From Muraenolepis orangiensis (lineage: Eukaryota > Chordata > Actinopteri > Gadiformes > Muraenolepididae), in NCBI GenBank assembly GCA_027704905.1, contig CM051016.1, positions 16,084,450 through 16,148,449 of the forward strand: a stretch of 64,000 nt of DNA. Reading direction: 5' to 3'. The notes under the pieces were generated by a model, which saw nothing but the letters and a program-made list of their open reading frames with translations, was not told the DNA's origin and did not search any database. Below, one piece after another: positions 48,573 through 62,480 of this stretch. The number at the start of each line of letters is the position of its first letter. Position 1 is the stretch's first letter. Both the position numbers and the translations under genes were made by a program.

Positions 48573-48840
48573 ATGATTCAACATTCAAGATTCAAGAATT
48601 GTATTTGCCATATGCAACAAGTACAATTACTCCCCGTTCCCTCCTGCAGTATGCAATTCTGGAACACAATACTATAAGAATACTATACACAATTAAATAA
48701 AATAAAAAAATGAACATAAAAAGAACAATAAAGTGATTGATGGATGGATGATATATACCTGTGTTGAATTGTGCAAAAAAACATTTAAAGTGCCAGTAGT
48801 GTAGCATCATCATGAATACAGTGCAGTACATAATTCATGT
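48573..48840 (-). mobile_element. Group-B LINE 3' UTR (minus strand)
   Basis: Its reverse complement is the group-B UTR (CAGAATTGCATACTGCAGG, then TTGCATATGGCAAATACAAT) ending in TTGAATCTTGAATG. It matches the UTR of the copy at 47.0 kb. Confidence 0.85.
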
Positions 48841-49555
48841 GCAATTAGTAACTGTGATGGGGAGAAGCGCTTCTATTCCCTCAAACTGTGTTGTGTGATA
48901 CATAACCATGTTTCTGTAGGCCTACTTATAATAACTGCTTTATAATTATATTGCCTTCACTATGTTTTGTACTTCCATCCACACACAGACACACACACAC
49001 ACACACATAATATCCTTTATGTAGACACACATTTATGTATGTCTGTTATTCTATAACGCCTGTAGGGTCGGCCTCGTCTGCATTAAGAGTGGGATTATGG
49101 GATGATCAGGTTATGGAAAGGACAAGTCCCCTTTGTTGATAGGCGGATGTGTCAAGCCACTGCCGTCTTCACACCGCTGTTGGAGTTTCTAACGTGTGCA
49201 TCGCCGAATACAAGGTTTGCTATGACAACGTTTGAACGTTTCAGACATTTGATGCATCTGGTGCAATTATTTACTCCAACATACTACTGTACCATTCACG
49301 CAGCAGGACAAAGCACGGCTCTGTGGATTTCCCCCCATTTTAACTCTGACTGCAGCGAGGAACCATCAGTCACCCCTCCTACCCAGAGCCATCCCTCTCC
49401 TTCAAGGCCTGTCGCTCGGCATACTCAAGTAGGCAAGAAACAAAACTTAAAACAAAAAAACTTCAGAATTGCCGGAATAAACACTGAGTAGAGTTCCTGA
49501 ACTGTTTCCATTTGAGTTATAGATGCTGCTGGCGGAGAGAGGGAAGGCTGAGAGA

Positions 49556-49715
<160 letters not shown>

Positions 49716-50221
49716 GGAACCAGGTAGAAATCGACCTGAAATCTGATGTCTGGTGAACGGGGAGGAGGGGGATGGAGCAGTGACTTTATAAAGTGTCTTA
49801 ACACATGTCCGATCTCAGGATTCCAAGAAGCTAGTCAACGCCTCCAGTGTACAAACTTGCATTTAAAGACAATCTATAAAAATCACCAGGGTGTCCCGCC
49901 CTAAAGGGTATTTCTGATCATTAGCAGATACTTTGCAGAAAAAGCACAGCAGCGTGGAACACATATTCTAATTAAAAAGAGGTGTCAGGCAAGTGTAGCT
50001 GGTCGCTTTACTCTTCTTTTCTGGTTTCTGGTTCTGGGTGAGGACAGCTAACGTCCAGGTCAACTTACCCTTCATCACTGCTTCCACATCGGCTCCCAGA
50101 GTCATGAAATTAGAGCAATACCATAGAGGTTTCACCATCAAACCCTTTCCTTTTCAACTTTAACTTTCAGTCCATACTATCCATGTCATACGCTCCCCGA
50201 ATGGTGCTAACAAAATGAACC

Positions 50222-50503
50222 TCTTCATTCACCTTTATTCACCTTCATTCACCTTCATTCACCTTTATTCACCTTTATTCACCTTCATTCACCTTTATTC
50301 ACCTTCATTCACCTTTATTCACCTTCATTCACCTTTATTCACCTTTATTCACCTTCATTCACCTTTATTCACCTTTATTCACCTTTATTCACCTTCATTC
50401 ACCTTCATTCACCTTTATTCACCATTATTCACCTTTATTCACCTTCATTCACCTTTATTCACCATTATTCACCTTTATTCACCTTCATTCACCTTTATTC
50501 ACC
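50222..50503 (+). repeat. 10-bp minisatellite, about 28 copies
   Basis: The unit is ACCTTTATTC or ACCTTCATTC in an irregular order, with two ACCATTATTC variants. Confidence 0.96.
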
Positions 50504-54499
<3,996 letters not shown>

Positions 54500-54807
54500 T
54501 CACATCTTCTTGGCCCTCTTCCGGGGCCTCTGGTTGAAGACGGGCGAGGCGTCCATCAGGGAGTCGGGAGAGTGGGAGGCGTAGCTGCCGTCGGACGCCC
54601 CGCCACCACCGCCAGTGGGAGAAGACGCCATTGCCCCGCCGGACTCGCTCATGGTGGACATGGGCCCACCCTCCTCAAACACATCCCCTCCCAGGTGCTG
54701 GTGGTGGGGGTGGTGCTGGTGGTGGCTGGATCCCTGGCCCTCTTCCCCATCCTGGGGCTCCATCTTCACATGTGGCCAGAGAGGGGGGCTTCCACTTCGG
54801 CCTCCAC
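54500..54807 (-). CDS. SUPT7L: SUPT7L coding exon 4 (C terminus and stop)
   Basis: The acceptor CTCCCTGAAG is followed by a Gly-rich start, then SPPLWPHVKMEPQ, a His-rich segment, SHSPDSLMDASPVFNQ and a basic end (RPRKRAKKM, then TGA at 54502-54500), which is probably a nuclear-localisation signal. No clear poly(A) signal was seen close downstream on the minus strand, so the 3' UTR end is unknown. Confidence 0.94.
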
Positions 54808-55905
54808 CTTCAGGGAGAGAGGGGGATATTTATGGACTATTGTATACTATGACCGTTGCCTCCAGAGAGCTGGGAGTGTGTATCTTGGCCAGTAGAGTAG
54901 TTAAACTACTAAAGAGTAGTTGGCATAGCTGGTAGGTGTTATACATGGCATGGACTTTATTACCAAATTATCTAAAAAGGACTCTGCTTGGCTTATTGGT
55001 CTTACACATTCCATGGACGTTATTACTACCGTGGACCTATTATTATATGATTATTATTGATAATCATTACACCTCAACATGCACATAGAAGGAAAAAAAA
55101 GCTGCATAAAGACCCCAATGGGGTTAATTCACCCACTGTACCACCGAGTGTACGCTTATAGTTCCAAATGTTTTTGTTTTTTTTAGAAGTCTGGGCCAAG
55201 GAGAAAAGAGAAGCAGCCTTGTGTTCGTGCAGCTGCTCAGAGGCACGGTTGTGGGCCAGGCTCTCGGGGAGACAAAGGAGCTCAGCGGAAAGAGCGTCTC
55301 ATTTATCAGCACCCACCCAGCGTGGCCTTCTTCTGCGAGCAGCAAATCACGAGAACCAGAGATCCCGAAAACGGTCGTGCGAGCGGCAGGGAAGGATATT
55401 GGTGAACCACAAAAAGTCCTCTGTGAGATATATGATCTGGCTGTGCACAGGAGGGACGGGAGCATCCCTCTCTCACCCTCTACCTCCACCTCCACCCCTC
55501 TACCTCCACCTCCACCTCCACCCCTCTACCTCTACCTCTACCTCCACCCTCTACCTCCACCCCTCTACCTCCCCCGCCCCATCCTCTGCACCCACAATTC
55601 AAACGGCTGCCGCCTGGGCGCCAATGTCAAACACTAAAATATAAACATGTAATCTGTCATCCTCCAAAGCCATAACCATTGGTAATAATAAGAAACAATA
55701 GCACTTTTAGTTTGTTCTCATTTCCCACTGTGTACCCACAGGGGATGTGAGCTATATGTATGAGCTATACCTTCTGCGCTTTCTTTTATATGTATTGGGT
55801 GCGGGAATGGAAGCCGTGATGAATTTCCAATGCAACTCATTGATACTGGGCAGTAACCTTACACCTGGACAGTTCCCTGGACATATCTAGAAGGGACTGA
55901 ACTGG

Positions 55906-55943
<38 letters not shown>

Positions 55944-58900
55944 GGTCCATAATGTATAGATTCACTACTGTAGCATATACCTCCAGTAACGTCTACCTCA
56001 ACTGCATGTAATGTTATATTCATCTAAAATTCTACTACTCTTTGTGCATATAGTATATCTTTTTTTTCCCATGTTAAACCTTCAATGTAATGTAAATAGT
56101 CAGACTCACCTGAGGCGTGGTCTACCTCCAGGCCCGCGGGGAGCCTCTCGCCATGGGCGCCCTGCACACCTACGGGCAGGGCCTGGTCCCCGGACGCCGG
56201 CCCCGCCTCGGGCTCCTCGCTGACGGGGAAGGAGATGTCGCTCATGGGCTCCTCCTTGATCCGTGGCGGCTTGGAGTCATCCAGGGCTTTCTCTGGGTTC
56301 ACCAGACGCTCGTACTCCTCGGACAGGTCCTTGCTCACCTGGAGGAAGAGGCCTCGGGGTTAGTGGTACCGTGCTGGTACCACTGTCCTGTGTGTCACAT
56401 GTGGTCATTTATATTATAGGTTCCTGGAAAAGATTCCTACACAATTTCTACATGTCTCAGAGGCACCATGCATGACTACGCACCTTTAAGTGTCGATGCA
56501 TCAGAACTCACATAGGACAATCGTCGGATAAAATTAACCACATTGTAAACAACTAATTCTGAGAGAATTATGTAAAACAAATCAGACTTCACATGCACAA
56601 TTTGACGTCTCAAAGATGGCATTGGCAGCTTTAGGGGCAGCAGCAGCTCAGGAGGTAGGGCGGGTTGTCTGACAACCGGAAGGTTGCTGTTCGATTCCCC
56701 AGCTCCTCCTAGCCAAGTATGGAGGTGTCCCTGAGCAAGACACCCTAGCCCTTACTGCTTCCGATGTGCTGGCGGTCGTCTTGCATGGCTGACTCAGCCT
56801 GACTGAGAAAAGCGCTATATAAATGCAGTCCATTCACCAGAAACACAAGTGAGACAACAACAAAAAAGACCAGGTATTGGGCGCAGGTCCTCACTCACCT
56901 GGAGCATGTAGCTGTGGTAGTCCTTGATGCGCACCTGCCAGAAGCGCTGCAGGCTCAGCACGCTGCCGACGCCCGCCTCATGGAACACCTGCTCCACCAC
57001 GTCGGGGAAAGGACTGGCGCCCACACGCGCCTCCCGGTCCACCGCCACACGCAGCAGCCCACTGAGTCGCAGGTAGTGCTCGTGCACCAGGTCGGTGAGG
57101 GTCTCCAGCACGCTCTCCTGGGCCGACTGAAAGCCGGCGTGGGCGAGCACCGTGGCCACCGACTGGTAGAGGAGCTGCCTGCAGGAAGGCCAGCTGAGCT
57201 CTGTCACCGGCTCGCCTTTACCACTACAGAGGAAGAGATTTCAAATGTCAATAGACGACAGACATCTACACATCATATATTATTTCATTTATGGAGAAAA
57301 TAACATTTTAAAAAGGTAGCCCCACATGTGATCCAACAATTATGGTGCATAATTGTTGGTGCAAAGCTGCATTTTACTGTTCCAAAATTCAAAGCGCAGC
57401 ATCTAACCCTAAAAAACAGTTTGATACTTTTTCCTCCCTCCTCCCAGCTCCCCCCTTCTCCTGGATGATTTCCCCAACTTCTTTGACAAGAAGGTCAACG
57501 ATATCCGATCCTCCTTCCCTGACCCCCCGGCCGATGCTCGCATCAACCACCCATGTACCCATTTCTCTCCCCTCTCCACAGAGGATGTTCTTCACCTCAT
57601 CACATCCAGCCACCCCACCACATGCTCAGTTCCCTTCCCTCTGCTTCAGTCCACTGTGCCTGAACTCCTGCCCTTCCTCACACATCATCAACGCATCTCT
57701 GACGTCTTGGATGCTTTCCCGCTGCTTTCAAGACTGCCAGAGTCACCCCCCTCCTGAAGAAACCAACACTCGACCCCTCTGAACTCAAGAACTACAGACC
57801 CGTATCCCTTTTGCCCTTCTTATCCGAAACTCTTGAACGTGCTGTCTTTAACCAATTGTCCTTGTATCTCCACCAGAACTGCCTCTTGGATCCCCACCAA
57901 TCTGGTTTTAAGGCTGGTCACTCGACAGAAACTGCCCTTCTGGCAGTAACTGAGTCGCTCCATGTTGCTAGAGCAAATTCGCTCTCCTCGGTCCTGATAC
58001 TCCTGGACCTGTCTGCAGCATTCGACACTGGAACCACCAGATTCTCCTCTCCACCCTTGAGGGGATGGGTGTCTGGCTTTTTTTTTTTCAATTTTTTTAA
58101 AAAGTTTTTTACATATAATTGTAACGCAATACATGTGTCGCTAAAAGCCTTGTCTCTACATTACAATAAAATATAGAAATTGATTGATTAATTAATTTTA
58201 ATAAAAATTCTACAAATTAATCTGATACTCCTCCGATTCGCGCCAACATTGACGTTACTGTGTCAGCTTCTGTAGTAGTAACAGTTTGCTGTGCTTGCTA
58301 GCTAGCGACCAACTTCATAAGGTGAATATTTTGTCTAAAAATGTCTGAAAAACGTAAAGGAGATGACAGCTCATCTGCAATCAAAAAGAAAATGAGGACC
58401 TACCTAGAGAGCTATCTTAACTTAGGTTTCATGGAGGGAACGGACAAAACCCGCCCAGAGTGTGTGATATGCAGAGAGAAGCTAGCCAACGACAGCATGA
58501 AACCCTGCAAAATGAAGAGACACCAACAGACCATGCACCAGAAACGGTCGGGCGTGATCGGGACTTTTTCATAAAGAAACAACAGTTTGTTAGGGCTGGC
58601 AGCGATGTACAGAAGGCCACCGAGGCCTCTTTTGAATGTGCACTTTTAATAGCAAAGGCAAAGAAACCGCACAATATTGGCGAGCAGCTCATTAAGCCAG
58701 CTTGCATTAAAATGGTTGAGAAACTGTGCGGCCCGCAGATGGCGGAGAAGCTAAAAACTGTACCACTGTCAAACAATACGGTGAAAGACAGAATTGACAA
58801 GATGGCAAGTAACTGCGAGCTGCACCTACTTGAAAAGCTTGGAAAGGGGCCATTTGCCATACAACTTGATGAAACTACAACTGTAGCAGACGAGGCTGTG

Positions 58901-61167
58901 CTCATCGTTTATGTGCAATATATCGATGGGGAAGATTTGAACCAGGACATTCTTATGTCAGTCAACCTTACCACTACCACCCGGGGTGAGGACATTTTTA
59001 CTGCAGTGGATTCTTTTTATTAGGCATAGTCTATTATTTTGAAGTGTCCTGTTCTTCGAAAATTTTAAATAAATATGATGCATACAATTGCAAGTTAGTA
59101 GCTAATAAAGGCATAAAGGGCTCTGCTCTCGCCTTGTTTGCATCCTACCTGACGGGGGTCGCTCCTACCAGGTGGCACTGGGAGGGTCTGTGTCGGAACC
59201 ACGCGACTGCCTACTGGGGTTCCACAAGGATCGGTCCTGGGTCCTCTCTTCTCCCTCTACACAACGTCCCTTGGTGCTGTTATCCACTCCCATGACTTAT
59301 CCTACCACTGCTATGCTGACGACACCCAACTGGTCTTGTCGTTTCCCCCCTCGGAAACGCAAGTGGAAACACGCATTGCCGCGTGCTTAGCACACATTTC
59401 AAAGTGGATGTCGATGCACCACCTAAAGCTCAACCTGGACAAGACTGAGCTAGTGTTCTTCCCGGCAAAGGGCTGTCCGCACCGAGACCTGGCTGTCACC
59501 ATTGATGATGCTGTGGTGACACCTACTCGGACCGCAAGGAATCTGGGTGTGACCCTGGACGACCAACTGTTGTTCTCGGCAAACATTGCATCGGTGACAC
59601 GCTCCTGCAGATTCCTCCTCTACAACATCAGGAGGATTCGGCCTTTTCACACTGAAAAGGTTGCGCAGGTGCTAATCCAGGCTCTTGTCATCTCCCGGCT
59701 GGACTACTGCAACTCCCTCCTTGCTGGTGCCCCGGCATTTGCCATCAGACCCCTGGAGCTCATTCAGAAAGCTGCAGCTCGCCTCGTGTTCAACCGCCCC
59801 AAGTACTCCCACACATCTACCCTCCTTCGGACTCTACACTGGCTACCTGTAGCTGCTCATATCCAGTTCAAGACCTTGGTGCTAGCCAACAAGGCAGTAA
59901 AAGGTACTGCTCCATCCCATCTCCAGGCAATGGTCAAGGCCTACATCCCAACCCTTCTTCGGGCCGTCTACCGTGTGGCCGATCTACGCGGTCACGGCTC
60001 TTCTCCGTCCTGTGGCCCCAATTTGGTGGAACAAACTCCCCACGGAGGTCACGACTGCGAGTCACTCCCCATCTTCCACCGCAGGCTGAAAACCCATCTC
60101 TTCAGGACACACTTCCCGGATCCTTCCTCGTAGCGCCAAGTTAATTAAGTCAGTCAAAAGTAGATTACATATTACAGATAGGTACATATTGTTCTAGATA
60201 TGTTGCATATTGTTTGCCAACTTATTGTACTTTTTCCCTTACACTTTTGCCTGAATTATTGTACTTCTACCTGAGCACTGGTTCAGTTATTGGAGACTTG
60301 TTAGAAATGAAATGCACTTTTGACTTCTGGTGACGAGATGTTCGCTTACCTTCCTTTGTTGAAACACACTATTGTAAGTCGCTTTGGATAAAAGCGTCTG
60401 CTAAATGACTGTAATGTAATGTAATTATGGGTAACATAAACATCAAAACAGTTGAGGAAGAATGTAAAACAATGTGTTTGATCTACTTTCCGGATTGTCA
60501 ACCAATCTTTTAAGATATGGACAATTGAATGTTTTTAACTATGGCTAGACTAGACTTTATGTTGCTCTACTGCAGTTGTCTTGTGTAGCACCATTAATTA
60601 AACTAACTGTTTCAACCCGGGTTCAACCAACAAAGCACACTGACCTTAGTCACTTGTTGTTGGGTTACATACAGTTAGTATGAAGCTATTGCCCATATCT
60701 ACTTGATCGCTCATCGACAGCCACAATCCAACTCACTTGTAGAAGTCACTTTCAGGATCGCTGTGGCGAAGTTGGAAGGGCTGCCGAGGGGCTTTGCTGT
60801 CCAGGGGCAGAAGGTCGTCTGGCATGGCCGGTGGGGTCGGGGGTCGAGGGGGGAGGTTTGTATCGGCCTCCTCCGGTCTGTTGCCACCCTCAGAGGTCGA
60901 TGAGCCCTGACCCCGTGTCTGGGCAGCGGTCAAGAGGCCACGGAGGCGGCGGGCATGCTGGCACAGCTGTACTGTGTGGATAGTGAGGCTGCAGGGCTCG
61001 GATGGGATGTCCAGCATGGTGGTGGGCCGGGGCCGGTGGGCGGAAGGCTGGTGCAGCGGGGGGTCCTGCACCTCCACGGAGCGGAACTCGCGCTGCAGGA
61101 GTTCGAAGGAGCTGCGGCTCGGAGGGGCTCCAGCCGGGCCCGGGATCTCTCCCCAATACCTGATCAT
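54500..61167 (-). CDS. SUPT7L: SUPT7L, STAGA/SAGA complex 65 kDa subunit gamma (complete, 4 coding exons)
   Basis: The protein is a core subunit of the SAGA/STAGA histone acetyltransferase coactivator and acts in the nucleus. Coding exons (minus strand) are 61167-60737, 57223-56899, 56338-56110 and 54807-54500. The phases agree (431, 325, 229 and 308 nt), giving 430 aa plus TGA; the human protein is about 414 aa. All junctions are GT-AG, with donors GTGAGT, GTGAGT and GTGAGT. Exon 1 encodes RYWGEIP and TMLDIPSEPCSLTIHT, which are near-identical to the mammalian protein. Exon 2 (residues 144-252) is the histone-fold (Bromo_TP-like) region, with VTELSW, QLLYQSVATVLAHAGF and QVFHEAGVGSVLSLQ. Exon 3 has IKEEPMSDISFPVSEE. 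Exon 4 has LWPHVKMEPQ, a His-rich stretch, SPVFNQRPRKR and the basic end AKKM. The ATG at 61167 was chosen because the in-frame codons upstream lie across a likely splice acceptor. The gene is head-to-head with SLC4A1AP. Confidence 0.96.
55474..55572 (+). repeat. CTCTACCTCCACC tandem repeat in SUPT7L intron 3
   Basis: Six-base CCACCT and TCTACC units, about 100 bp. Confidence 0.85.
55906..55940. repeat. TA microsatellite (SUPT7L intron 3)
   Basis: About 17 TA units. Confidence 0.93.
56110..56338 (-). CDS. SUPT7L: SUPT7L coding exon 3
   Basis: The acceptor CTTCCTCCAG precedes GTG AGC AAG, which encodes VSKDLSEEYERLVNPEKA. The donor is GTGAGT after one base of a split Gly codon. The exon includes KEEPMSDISFPVSEEPEA, an acidic block also present in the human protein. 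Confidence 0.95.
56629..56840 (+). mobile_element. tRNA-derived SINE in SUPT7L intron 2
   Basis: The head resembles a tRNA gene, with a box A-like AGCTCAGGAGGTAGGGCGG and a box B-like GTTCGATTCC spaced as in a tRNA. The body has GTGTCCCTGAGCAAGACACC, and the tail has AAAGCGCTATATAAATGCAG, a common teleost SINE/LINE end. It ends about 60 bp from the donor of SUPT7L coding exon 2, in antisense. It is not a functional tRNA because the acceptor stem and 3' half do not pair. Confidence 0.75.
56899..57223 (-). CDS. SUPT7L: SUPT7L coding exon 2 (histone-fold region)
   Basis: The acceptor is a strong pyrimidine tract ending CTGTAG and the donor is GTGAGT. The exon encodes GKGEPVTELSW to SYMLQ, residues 144-252. 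This is the region expected to pair as a histone fold with another SAGA subunit. It is the most conserved part of the protein. Confidence 0.95.
57380..60425 (+). mobile_element. L2-type LINE copy in SUPT7L intron 1, split by a DNA-transposon fragment
   Basis: The left half (57380-58078) encodes decayed endonuclease/RT linker and RT blocks: LKNYRPVSLLPFLSETLERAV, HQSGFKAGHSTETALLAVTE and LILLDLSAAFDT. After an insertion the element resumes at about 59119 and carries CYADDTQLVLSF, the catalytic YADD box, then an open frame to the stop at 60133 (LDYCNSLLAG, LHWLPVAAHIQFK). The 3' end is the fish L2 tail with short TGTAA repeats at 60405-60425. It lies antisense to SUPT7L. The element has frameshifts in its left half and is dead. 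The ORF is interrupted but YADD is intact. Confidence 0.9.
58079..59118 (+). mobile_element. BED-finger (hAT-like) transposon fragment inserted in the L2 element
   Basis: An ATG at 58341 opens a 77-codon frame with a BED-type finger: CVICREKLA, then HQQTMH. A frameshift near 58550 leads into a second frame (58460-59023) with DFFIKKQQFV, PHNIGEQLIKPA and FAIQLDETTTVADEA, which resembles the transposase-derived ZBED5/FAM200/SCAND3 group. The reading stops after VDSFY, so most of the catalytic domain is missing. Both flanks are L2 sequence that would join cleanly. Only GGCT (58075-58078 and 59119-59122) is shared at the edges, shorter than the 8-bp duplication usual for hAT. The left edge starts with a T run. 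Confidence 0.7.
60737..61167 (-). CDS. SUPT7L: SUPT7L coding exon 1 (residues 1-143 and two bases of 144)
   Basis: The exon runs from the ATG at 61167 to a GTGAGT donor at 60736. It carries the conserved N-terminal block (RYWGEIP, then LDIPSEPCSLTIHT) and ends in DPESDFY. On the minus strand a pyrimidine-containing acceptor ends in AG five bases before the ATG, so this should be the second exon of the mRNA, after a non-coding first exon. Confidence 0.94.
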
Positions 61168-61363
61168 GACCACTAGATACAAGCAGGCTTCTCAATTAAA
61201 TTACACACAAGGTTCGACGGTGTTGTGTTGGAATACAACATCATTTAATCGCCGTCGCTAATCTACAAACACCTGAATATAGAATATTCAACTTTGGTTT
61301 TGGAATTGTTTTAATATATATTTGTTTAAAGAAAAATATATTCACCAAAACTAACGTACTTAC

Positions 61364-61480
61364 ATCTTTGAAAGTGTGGATCATGTAGTTTTTGTATGAA
61401 CGACACAGAGCTGCAGCTATGGTCCTTCTTGTAAAAAGCTCCGGATGAACATCCAACGTTAATGTATTCGTTCCGCAACA
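61364..61480 (-). other. SUPT7L: Probable non-coding first exon of SUPT7L (5' UTR); upstream edge unknown
   Basis: On the minus strand the sequence CAAAGAT is followed by a consensus donor GTAAGTACG at 61363. The acceptor just before the SUPT7L ATG fits as its partner. The transcription start is not visible, so the upper boundary is only a guess. This exon contains an ATG at 61384 that opens a short uORF (see findings). Confidence 0.5.
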
Positions 61481-61661
61481 GAATAATGTAAATACAGTTA
61501 AATGCAGTGGAGATGCAGCACACAAATAATATATATATATATATTCACATCAATGTTATTAAATTAAAAGTGTTTACAATATTTTATATGATTTCTAAAC
61601 CATATTGCTAAATGTGGCGTTGAGGACCAGGCGGACATTATTATTAGAGAACCAAATAAAC
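61385..61661. promoter_or_regulatory. Shared divergent promoter region of SUPT7L and SLC4A1AP
   Basis: The two genes point away from each other and their start codons are 495 bp apart (61167 and 61662). The space contains the presumed SUPT7L 5' UTR exon, a short TA run near 61530-61545 and no CpG-rich block. The same divergent arrangement is known for the mammalian genes. Individual factor sites were not assigned. Confidence 0.65.
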
Positions 61662-62480
61662 ATGGCGGCCTCCTCCCAGTCAGAAGTGCATGTAAATAGT
61701 GCAGTCTCAAACTCTGCCATGGAAACCAATGGACGCGTAAATACTTCTTCACCTATAAAGTGGGTCGAAAAGGAGCCGAAAAACCAAGAGGAAATGGAAA
61801 CGGATGACCCTTTTAAGAAACCGGCTATTTTTGCCGCACCGTCTCTCTGCACAAGGCGCGATGCTGCTCCCTCCAGGCCGGACCTCGAACCTTCTCCACG
61901 GGACAGCCTGGCAGACATCCCCCGGGATCCAGGTTCGAGTCCTTCAAACGAAAGCACGTCTCCCGATACACAGAAAGAAGGTGGCGGTAAAGCATCCGAC
62001 AAAGACGCCGTTGTCGGACCTGTGAAACCCATGGAAGCGGCACCGAGGGCCCTCCCGGCGGCTCGCTACAGAGCCGGGCCCCCGGTCCCGTCCACCGGGC
62101 CCCCGGTCCCGTACACCGAGCCGCCGTGGGGGGGCGTCGCTGCAGAGCTGCCGTATCAACTCGAAATCCTGAAGAACGGCGCCATCGTGGACACGGTGCA
62201 TCTCTCTCACAGCAGCTACTTCGTGGTGGGCCGTCTGGCGGCGTGTGACGTCTCGTTGGAGCACCCCTCCATCTCCAGGTACCACGCAGTCCTCCAGTAC
62301 CGGGGCCGGTCTGGAGAGGAGGAGGACGGCGGCGAGGGAAGAGGCTTCTACATCCATGACCTGGGGAGCACACACGGCACCGTCGTGAACAAAAACAAAA
62401 TCCCACCAAAGACTTACGTCAGATTACATGTGGGCCATGTCGTGAAGTTCGGCGGGAGCACCAGACTCTTTATTCTACAG
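61662..62480 (+). CDS. SLC4A1AP: SLC4A1AP exon 1 (N-terminal region and FHA domain)
   Basis: The exon has 273 codons and ends STRLFILQ just before a GTAAAG donor. The whole FHA fold is in this one exon. The Pro-rich stretch before it contains two tandem copies of a GPPVP-containing unit at about 62085-62120. Confidence 0.95.

Noticed and set aside
49102..49491. 129-codon plus-strand ORF
   Set aside because: No recognisable domain. Its start is not an ATG-supported coding context and there are no splice partners.
54572..54935. Plus-strand ORFs opposite SUPT7L exon 4
   Set aside because: They are antisense shadows of a GC-rich coding exon.
55124..55644. Three overlapping ORFs of about 120-160 codons in SUPT7L intron 3
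   Set aside because: They lie within an intron, overlap on both strands and show no recognised domain. The Pro-rich part is the CCACCT repeat.
56629..56700. A functional tRNA gene
   Set aside because: Boxes A and B are present but the cloverleaf does not close. It is the head of a SINE.
61825..62409. 194-codon minus-strand ORF opposite SLC4A1AP exon 1
   Set aside because: Arg-Pro-rich antisense shadow of the real exon.
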